A stretch of 8,887 nucleotides of DNA from Spirochaetia bacterium (lineage in GTDB: Bacteria > Spirochaetota > Spirochaetia > Treponematales > Breznakiellaceae). Positions 5,338-8,887 of this stretch are shown here, piece after piece (position 1 is the first letter of the stretch; every line of letters begins with the position of its first letter). The stretch covers positions 1-8,887 of the forward strand of contig BOAU01000082.1 of NCBI GenBank assembly GCA_026002025.1, in the 5' to 3' direction. The notes below the pieces were generated by a model. That model had not been told where the DNA came from and made no database searches. It saw only the letters and a program-made list of their open reading frames with translations. The translations under genes and the position numbers were made by a program.

Positions 5338-6371
5338 CAGAAGTTAATATCCCGTAAGCTGGTGCCTGTCGGCTGGGTTTCCACTCGGCCGGGGACGCCG
5401 TTCTTTAAAAGGGGATTATTGGTCAGGGAGATCAATACCTTGTCGATGGAGTCAAGCACAGTACGCACCTCGGTGATCATCGCCGCCACCTGGGGCATCT
5501 GGGCGGGGAGGAAGGCGGTGGTCTTCTCCAGATTCCGCATGGTGCCTGACACCGCGCTCAGGGCCGAAACCAGGTTGGTATAGACTTCTCCATCGGTATT
5601 GAGGATTGCGGCGATCGTGCCCTCGGGATTGGCAAGGTCAGCTGAAAGTTTTTCAAGATTGGCGAGGGTGGGCCTGAGATCACCCAGGATCGTGTCCAGG
5701 GTTCCGGCGATGGTATCCGCGGTCCGGGTGAAATCCGCGGGGATATCCCTGGCAGCCTGCTGCACCCCGGCGACGGCCTGTTCCACATTACCCATGGTCC
5801 GGCCCAGGCTCGTGGCATCGGTGCCGGTAAAGGCCTCTTCCACTTCAATGAGCACGGTGTTCATGTTTTCAAGCAGGGTGTTGACCCGGCTTAGGATCAG
5901 ACTGATGCTGTCGTCGTGTTTGGGAATAAAGCCCAGCCCGTTCTGGAGCTCAGATTGTCCCTCAGGGGAATTGACGCTGGGGATCAGCGCCCCCTCCGCA
6001 AGGGGCTCCAGGCCCAGGCCGGGGTAAAAGAGGAAATGGTTCCCCAGATTGATGGGGCTCACCTCAAGATCAACCAGGGAGCCCTCGGTGACCCGCGTTA
6101 TATAGGTATCAAAAACGATGAATTTTACCTCCACCCGGTCATCCCTGGTAAGGTCAAAGGATTTCAGGCGGCCTATGGTAAAGCCCTTGTACTGGAGGGC
6201 CATATTTTTGCTCAGACCTGAGGCGGAATCAAAGTAGCTGACAAATTCATAGTCACGGGAGAACCAGCGCTGGTTTGATCCGAGCATGAAGATCACAAAA
6301 ACCAACGCCCCCAGGGCAAGGATGATAAGGGCCCCTACGATCTTGTCCTCCGCGTGGATGGTAAATTTCAC
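5337..6371 (-). CDS. mlaD: MCE-domain lipid-transport protein (MlaD-like)
   Basis: A 344-residue inner-membrane-anchored protein. One transmembrane helix (about 11-31) is followed by a single MCE domain (about 42-118) with the characteristic FDSASGLSKNMALQYKGF start and the VSPINLGNHFLF strand. A long Ala-rich helical region (about 155-310) with N-x-x-x-x-T/L-heptad character follows. In the family, MCE domains assemble as hexameric rings that pass lipids between membranes. E. coli MlaD is about 183 residues; the extra C-terminal helices here resemble the longer MCE proteins whose helices form a needle or barrel across the periplasm. The start is GTG at 6371, with AAAAGGGA eight bases upstream, overlapping the mlaF stop as GTGA. 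The stop overlaps the TPR lipoprotein start. Substrate and direction of transport cannot be read from sequence. Confidence 0.92.
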   Translation of the reverse strand: MKFTIHAEDKIVGALIILALGALVFVIFMLGSNQRWFSRDYEFVSYFDSASGLSKNMALQYKGFTIGRLKSFDLTRDDRVEVKFIVFDTYITRVTEGSLVDLEVSPINLGNHFLFYPGLGLEPLAEGALIPSVNSPEGQSELQNGLGFIPKHDDSISLILSRVNTLLENMNTVLIEVEEAFTGTDATSLGRTMGNVEQAVAGVQQAARDIPADFTRTADTIAGTLDTILGDLRPTLANLEKLSADLANPEGTIAAILNTDGEVYTNLVSALSAVSGTMRNLEKTTAFLPAQMPQVAAMITEVRTVLDSIDKVLISLTNNPLLKNGVPGRVETQPTGTSLRDINF

Positions 6372-7102
6372 GAGGCTATTCCCTTTTCCAGGTACTGCGC
6401 CAGGGATGCATCGGAATCAAGCTCTTCACGGGTCGCCCTGATAAGCAGTTTCCCGTCCTGGATCATCAGCACCTGATCCGCCAGGTCCCGGATAATTTCC
6501 AGGTTGTGGCTCACAAAGATAACCGTGCCCCCCGCCGCCTGCCTGAGTTTTACCAGATTTACCAGCCGGCCCGCGGCGCTGCCGTCCAGGGATTCGGTCC
6601 ATTCGTCCAGAAAAAGCAGTTGAGGCCGGCAGACAAGGGCTCGGGCAAAGGCGATAAGTTTCTGCTCCCCCGCGGAAAGCATGCTGGGCCGGACAGCCAT
6701 TTCTTTTTTATAGCCCACCTCTTTCAGTACTTCTTCAATACGTTGATTCCGCTCCGCTTCCGGCATTTTTGGAAAATGAACCTGTAAGGGAAGGGCCAGA
6801 ATTTGGAAGAGGGTCTGGTTCGCCCAAAGCGCGGAATCCTGAAAGACAAAGGCCGTTTCCGATCGGAATTGCAGGTTTTCCCTTTGGCTCATGCGGGTAA
6901 CACCCTTTCCCCGGAAACATACTTCCCCCCGGCCGGGGACCAGGAGCCCCGCGGAAAGTTTGAGCACCGTGCTCTTGCCGCCCCCGGCGGGCCCCGCAAG
7001 GGCGGTGGCCTTTCCTTCCTCATACCGGACGGAAAAATCTTTTACTATTGAACGGTTCTGTGCAGAAAAGCTCACCTTTTTCAGTTCCAAAATATCCGGC
7101 AT
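6368..7102 (-). CDS. mlaF: ABC transporter ATPase of MCE system (MlaF-like)
   Basis: A 244-residue ATP-binding subunit that would power lipid transport with the MlaE permease in the inner membrane. Motifs in order: Walker A GPAGGGKST (37-45), Q-loop VFQDSALW (Gln88) typical of the Mla branch, signature L142-S-A-G-E, Walker B LLFLDE (Glu167 is the catalytic base), D-loop SLD (171-173), and switch His199 in VSHN. The signature differs from LSGGQ or the MlaF-type LSGGM: the first Gly is Ala and the last residue is Glu. All catalytic residues remain, so it should be active. The ATG at 7102 has AAGG three bases before it, a short spacing, and lies five bases after the mlaE stop, so coupled translation is likely. 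Confidence 0.92.
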   Translation of the reverse strand: MPDILELKKVSFSAQNRSIVKDFSVRYEEGKATALAGPAGGGKSTVLKLSAGLLVPGRGEVCFRGKGVTRMSQRENLQFRSETAFVFQDSALWANQTLFQILALPLQVHFPKMPEAERNQRIEEVLKEVGYKKEMAVRPSMLSAGEQKLIAFARALVCRPQLLFLDEWTESLDGSAAGRLVNLVKLRQAAGGTVIFVSHNLEIIRDLADQVLMIQDGKLLIRATREELDSDASLAQYLEKGIAS

Positions 7103-7107
7103 ACACC

Positions 7108-7881
7108 TTATGATAGCACGCTATAGTACAGGGCGGAAAGAAGGATGTCCGCGATAATGCAGCCCCCAAAGGCAAGGCTTACCGCCTGCAGGCCCGCTAC
7201 GGGAATTTCCGTGCTGGATCGCTCCACCGAAAAGCCCCGTAGAATGGCGACCATGGAGATGATCATCCCAAAGCTGATGCTCTTTACCATGGAAATTACC
7301 AGGTCCCGGATCGTCAAAGCCTGTAAAAGATTGCCGAAGTAGACATCCGGGGGAAGGGGGGTAAAAAGCTGGGCCACCGCAAAGGAGCCTGCCAGGCCGA
7401 AGAGGGAAAAGTAGATATTCAGCAGGAACATGGAGATGGTCACCCCCAAAAAGCGGGGCGCCGCCAAATGTTCGATCGGGTCAATGCCGATGGAAATGTA
7501 GGCCTCCACCTCATGGGAGATCACCATGCCGGCCATCTCGGTGGCAATCGCCGTGGCGGAACGGGCAATGGTGATAAAGGCCGCTAAAAGGGGCCCTAGT
7601 TCGCGGGTAATAATCATGATCAGCAGGGTATAGATCAGCTGTTCCTGGGAAAGTCCTGACAAAAAGGGAATTCCGATGGCGTTTACCGCCGCGCCGATGC
7701 CCAAGGCCAGCAGGGACGATATCCCCAGGGCCTGCACAAAGGTAAACAGGATCTGCCTGGCAAGAATTTGCCGCGCCGCCGCCTGGCCCCGGATGATAAA
7801 GGAATTGACCCCCTTAAGGGTCCGGACAAAAAAGCCCAGGTTATAGAAAAAATTTCCCGTAACGGAAACGCCGATCCTCAT
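7108..7881 (-). CDS. mlaE: MCE/ABC transporter permease (MlaE-like)
   Basis: A 257-residue inner-membrane permease of the MlaE family. About five to six hydrophobic segments are seen. The family core follows: RELGPLLAAFITIARSATAI (93-112) with EMAGM, then EVEAYISIGIDP (124-135) and the APRFLG motif (141-146), which form the coupling region that contacts the ATPase. It would dimerise, pair with two MlaF subunits, and carry the MlaD ring. The start is uncertain. The ATG at 7881 gives a product beginning MRIGVSVTGN; a TTG at 7917 would add 12 residues. Neither has a clear ribosome binding site, and TATAAA (7896-7891) lies just before the ATG, so a nearly leaderless message is possible. It is first of the four-gene operon and divergent from the LRR lipoprotein across a gap under 70 bases. 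Confidence 0.9.
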   Translation of the reverse strand: MRIGVSVTGNFFYNLGFFVRTLKGVNSFIIRGQAAARQILARQILFTFVQALGISSLLALGIGAAVNAIGIPFLSGLSQEQLIYTLLIMIITRELGPLLAAFITIARSATAIATEMAGMVISHEVEAYISIGIDPIEHLAAPRFLGVTISMFLLNIYFSLFGLAGSFAVAQLFTPLPPDVYFGNLLQALTIRDLVISMVKSISFGMIISMVAILRGFSVERSSTEIPVAGLQAVSLAFGGCIIADILLSALYYSVLS

Positions 7882-7947
7882 AAAATTCAGTTTATAGCAG
7901 GCCAAACGGATGTACAATTACCGGAAAATAGTATTATCCTTATGATC
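7882..7947. promoter_or_regulatory. Very short divergent promoter region of mla operon and LRR lipoprotein
   Basis: Only 66 bases lie between the mlaE ATG and the lipoprotein ATG, so both promoters must be here or inside coding sequence. Possible -10 elements are TATAAA (7896-7891, minus), GATAAT (7938-7933, minus) and TAGTAT (7929-7934, plus). No matching -35 box is convincing. Closely spaced divergent starts could allow mutual interference. Confidence 0.3.
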
Positions 7948-8763
7948 ATGCGTAAATTGATCGGTTCTTTTTTGCTTTTTGTTCTGGCCGGGGCTCTTAC
8001 TACCGGATGCGCTACCCCTGCCGAGGCGGTGGAGGAACCTGCTTCTGTTCGCAGGGCCAGCGCCGTTTTCATTACCCCGCTGATGCGTTCAGCCCAGGCG
8101 CGTGCAAAAACCCAGGCGCCTGCTTCTGAAACTATACCTGAAACCGTTGCCGAAGACATTGAGGCAAAAACTGGGGACGGAACTTCCGCAAACCCCTATG
8201 CGGTCAAAATCACCGGGATAGAACTTACCGATGAGACATTGGCGGAAATCTACCGCGCCATTGCTTCGAGCATCCCGGCGGGTGAGATCAGCCTTGACCT
8301 TTCGGAAGATACGGGCAGCCGGATCGGCTATCAGGGGGCTGCCCGGGTGGTCCCGGAAAGCCTTGACCGGATTGTTTCCCTGATCCTGCCCGCCTCAATT
8401 ACCTCTCTGGAGCCGGACGCGTCGGGCACAGGCGCTTTCGAAGGCTATACCAGGCTTAAAACGGTTGTGGCGCCGGGCCTCACCCGGATCGGCGATCGGG
8501 CCTTCCTGGGCTGTACGGATCTTGTCTCGGTGAGTTTTCCCTCGGTCACTTCTGTCGGTGAAGGGGCATTTTCCGGCTGTACCAGCCTTGCCGCGGTGAC
8601 CCTCCCGAATGCCCGGACCCTCGGCGACCGGACCTTCTCAGGCTGTACCAGCCTTGTTTCGGCGATCCTCCCGGCCGTCACTTCCGTCGGCAGCGGGATC
8701 TTCTCAGACTGTACCAGCCTTAAGACGGTGAGCATGCCGAAGGCCCCGCCGGGTTCATACTAA
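7948..8763 (+). CDS. Lipoprotein with BspA-like leucine-rich repeats
   Basis: A 271-residue lipoprotein. The signal ends in lipobox LTTGC (Cys21). A low-complexity Ala/Pro/Glu linker follows, then a GDGTSANPYAVKITG segment (about 73-87) seen in related treponeme surface proteins. From about residue 145 come BspA-type repeats (LRR_5 class): 22-residue units with the core F-x-GCTSL followed by a LP strand and an IG/LG-x-F turn; the GC or DC pairs begin at residues 188, 210, 232 and 254. The repeats are also conserved in DNA with an exact 66-base period. BspA-like proteins mediate binding to host or partner cells, and surface exposure is likely but inferred. Start: ATG at 7948 gives a normal MRKLIG signal; ATG at 7942 is an alternative. 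No good ribosome binding site is visible. It ends in APPGSY soon after the last repeat. Confidence 0.87.
   Translation: MRKLIGSFLLFVLAGALTTGCATPAEAVEEPASVRRASAVFITPLMRSAQARAKTQAPASETIPETVAEDIEAKTGDGTSANPYAVKITGIELTDETLAEIYRAIASSIPAGEISLDLSEDTGSRIGYQGAARVVPESLDRIVSLILPASITSLEPDASGTGAFEGYTRLKTVVAPGLTRIGDRAFLGCTDLVSVSFPSVTSVGEGAFSGCTSLAAVTLPNARTLGDRTFSGCTSLVSAILPAVTSVGSGIFSDCTSLKTVSMPKAPPGSY
8509..8722 (+). repeat. 66-bp tandem coding repeats (LRR units)
   Basis: GGCTGTACxxxxCTTG-type blocks recur at 8509, 8575, 8641 and 8707 with exactly 66-base spacing. Each encodes one 22-residue leucine-rich unit. Near-identity at base level (CTGTACCAGCCTT in the last three) is compatible with unit gain or loss by recombination. 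Confidence 0.75.
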
Positions 8764-8856
8764 GCTGCTTCCAGGTTAAAGGGAATTTATTTTATTAAGG
8801 ATTTCATTTTTTATATTTCCGGTGATCCGCCGGTTAAATCCAAAAGTGTTTATTAA
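8764..8856. other. AT-rich spacer without clear gene
   Basis: No coding frame is supported here. There is no convincing hairpin terminator after the LRR lipoprotein; only a weak CCGG/CCGG pair (8819-8822/8830-8833) around a seven-base loop is seen, with AT-rich flanks that may hold a promoter for a following gene. Confidence 0.35.
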
Positions 8857-8887
8857 ATGAGTATCCGCAGCCAATTTAAACAGATCC
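8857..8887 (+). CDS. Possible start of a further gene (cut by window edge)
   Basis: An ATG at 8857 opens a frame reading MSIRSQFKQI up to the edge. No strong ribosome binding site precedes it (only AAAAGTG about nine bases before), so it may be by chance. A short basic start before a hydrophobic segment would fit a membrane or signalling protein, but nothing more can be said. Confidence 0.25.
   Translation, partial: MSIRSQFKQI

Noticed and set aside
5541..5553. GGTGCCTGACACC inside mlaD equals the reverse complement of 1004-1016
   Set aside because: A 13-base match between two sites is expected about once by chance in a window of this size, and the mlaD copy is ordinary coding sequence.
7768..7947. 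Longer version of the LRR lipoprotein starting at 7768
   Set aside because: The upstream part is antisense to mlaE and would bury the lipoprotein signal peptide inside the chain; the start at 7948 restores a normal signal.
1..8887. CRISPR array, tRNA, rRNA or insertion sequence
   Set aside because: No regularly spaced direct repeats outside coding LRR units, no cloverleaf or rRNA-like segment, and no transposase frame were seen.

Overview
The window looks like chromosomal DNA of a host-associated spirochaete, most likely a Treponema of the termite-gut type. This rests on gene style only: many short lipoproteins with spirochaete-like lipoboxes, a Listeria-Bacteroides (InlB B) repeat lipoprotein, a BspA-like leucine-rich-repeat lipoprotein, a small XRE regulator of a kind common in treponemes, and a diderm MCE lipid transporter. 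Species assignment is inference; no 16S or marker gene is present.

Left part (1-3543) is accessory and decayed. It opens with an AT-rich vapBC toxin-antitoxin operon on the minus strand (vapC runs off the left edge), with a near-consensus promoter and a perfect 13-bp palindrome at the expected transcription start. Directly behind that promoter lies the 3' two thirds of an aldo/keto reductase gene that has lost its catalytic half. Two minus-strand lipoprotein genes follow, separated by GC-rich hairpins. A 270-bp intergenic stretch packed with small palindromes separates them from a divergent XRE-type regulator. Next is a remnant of a Treponema coiled-coil/nuclease-like protein whose middle has been deleted, leaving its last 30 codons out of frame.

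Right part (3581-8887) is more conserved. A TatD-family metal-dependent hydrolase on the plus strand ends at a long inverted repeat that it shares with a converging minus-strand operon. That operon reads mlaE (permease), mlaF (ATPase), mlaD (MCE protein), then a TPR lipoprotein. Every junction is overlapping or within a few bases, so the four products are probably made together as one envelope lipid-transport machine. No mlaB, mlaC or mlaA homologue is visible here; the TPR lipoprotein occupies the place where an accessory or outer-membrane-facing partner might be expected. Divergent from mlaE, across a very short gap, is a lipoprotein with BspA-like repeats. The last 31 bases may hold the beginning of another plus-strand gene.

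The best candidates for something under-described are the TPR lipoprotein coupled to the MCE operon, the palindrome-rich regulator/lipoprotein intergenic region, and the deletion remnant at 3189-3543.
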